From: Morella rubra
Taxonomy: Eukaryota; Streptophyta; Magnoliopsida; Fagales; Myricaceae
DNA: 64,000 nt
NCBI GenBank assembly: GCA_003952965.2
Contig: CM025851.1
Coordinates: 1,385,501-1,449,500, forward strand
Direction: 5' to 3'
Below the pieces are notes generated by a model, which was given only the letters and a program-made list of their open reading frames with translations, made no database searches and had not been told where the DNA came from. The position numbers were made by a program, and so were the translations under genes. Positions 63,340 to 64,000 of this stretch are shown here, in pieces (the stretch's first letter is position 1; every line of letters begins with the position of its first letter).

Positions 63340-64000
63340 AGTTTCTAGCACTAATATCCAATAACAGCGAGATAATTTAAGCAAGAAGCATTGAGATTGT
63401 GCTTTTAAAGTGAGAGAATGTGAGAAACAGAGGCAAACGGCAGGGAGAATGTAATCTTTATAATGATTTAAAAGGTAGGGAACTCAGAATCATTTACTGG
63501 GAATCAAGTATCTCCTTTTCTTAATGGCATCAATAGAGGAATCTTAAAAAGACCCCAACTTTTAAGAATCGAAAGGAATCTGGAACACGAGAAATCTGGT
63601 TTTGTTGCTTTGGTATAAACGCCAATAGAGAGAGAATCAAACCCAGATGGAAATTTTGAATTTGAAGCAGAGAAGCTGAAAACTTTTAGAAGAAACGAAG
63701 CTCAAAAGTGAGATTTTTGATGCTACTCAGGTTACCACTCTTAGTCCACAAAGTGGAAGACAACTATTTCAAACTAAGAAAAAGAGAGAGAGGGAGAGAA
63801 TATGAACAACCAAGTCGAGCAATAGATGGATTCTTGCGAATCTGGAAGGAAAAAGCGGGAAACAGTTTTCTTTTCCCCCTTGGTTTCTTTGAGGAGAAGA
63901 AAGGGAAAGGCAAATCTATAATTATAGACACACTGGAGAAAAAAGACGGCGAGTGAGCAAGCGGGGAACAAAGATATGAATCTGAACCTGTTGAGATTTC
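63340..64000 (-). promoter_or_regulatory. Upstream region and probable 5' UTR of the MYB gene
   Basis: No coding sequence is recognised. The stretch is A/G-rich on the plus strand (AGAGAGAG near 63783-63798), which is CT-rich on the transcribed strand, as is common in plant 5' leaders. It probably holds the leader and core promoter of the minus-strand MYB gene. I could not fix a TATA box. Confidence 0.45.

Noticed and set aside
63340-63384. 15-codon extension of the MYB protein
   Set aside because: The upstream start is TTG; the first ATG in frame is at 63339.
1-64000. CRISPR array, operon, phage or bacterial defence system
   Set aside because: The window is a plant nuclear locus with introns; no spaced repeats or prokaryotic genes were seen.

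Overview
The window is nuclear DNA from a flowering plant, almost certainly a eudicot. The genes have multiple short exons, AT-rich introns and intergenic DNA, small MITE-type elements and proteins of plant-specific families. No bacterial, organellar or viral gene set is present. Five protein-coding loci can be read with exon structure: a C2-domain protein (partial, minus strand, left edge), the peroxisomal NAD carrier PXN, signal peptidase complex subunit 2 (SPC25), an uncharacterised protein of 703 residues, the jasmonate receptor F-box protein COI1, and at the right end a minus-strand DIVARICATA-type MYB gene.

The dominant feature is a direct duplication. Positions 5734-29196 and 30067-53538 are the same about 23.46 kb sequence, separated by an 870-base run of N. 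The first copy starts inside an intact PXN gene and stops in COI1 intron 1. The second starts in PXN intron 5 and runs through a complete COI1. The offset is 24333 bases up to about 9547 and 24342 after about 9760. I noticed differences only in the roughly 215 bases in between, which lie in SPC25 intron 2. Both gap edges lie about 30 bases from a C13 or G22 homopolymer. The most economical reading is one locus (PXN - SPC25 - unknown - COI1) assembled as two overlapping contigs and scaffolded in tandem, not a biological duplication. In that case the true locus is about 39.7 kb.

Layout: 1-162 C2 gene; 163-3036 AT-rich intergenic DNA with a hAT-type MITE and a second MITE-like element; 3037-7781 PXN; 9158-12159 SPC25; 13502-13700 Tourist-type MITE; 15040-20514 unknown gene; 20515-28267 long intergenic region; 28268-29196 truncated COI1 copy; gap; 30099-32114 truncated PXN copy; 33491-36501 SPC25; 39382-44856 unknown gene; 52610-56324 complete COI1; 56325-61950 intergenic; 61951-63339 MYB; 63340-64000 MYB upstream DNA.

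The genes do not form a pathway. PXN works in the peroxisome membrane, SPC25 in the ER signal peptidase, and COI1 in the SCF ubiquitin ligase that perceives jasmonoyl-isoleucine. Their order matches, from memory, the Arabidopsis block At2g39970-At2g39940. Two points stand out beyond the duplication. SPC25 carries a U12-type (minor spliceosome) ATATCC intron whose donor is intact only in the second copy. The uncharacterised neighbour of COI1 contains a segment resembling the Pru ubiquitin-receptor fold of RPN13.
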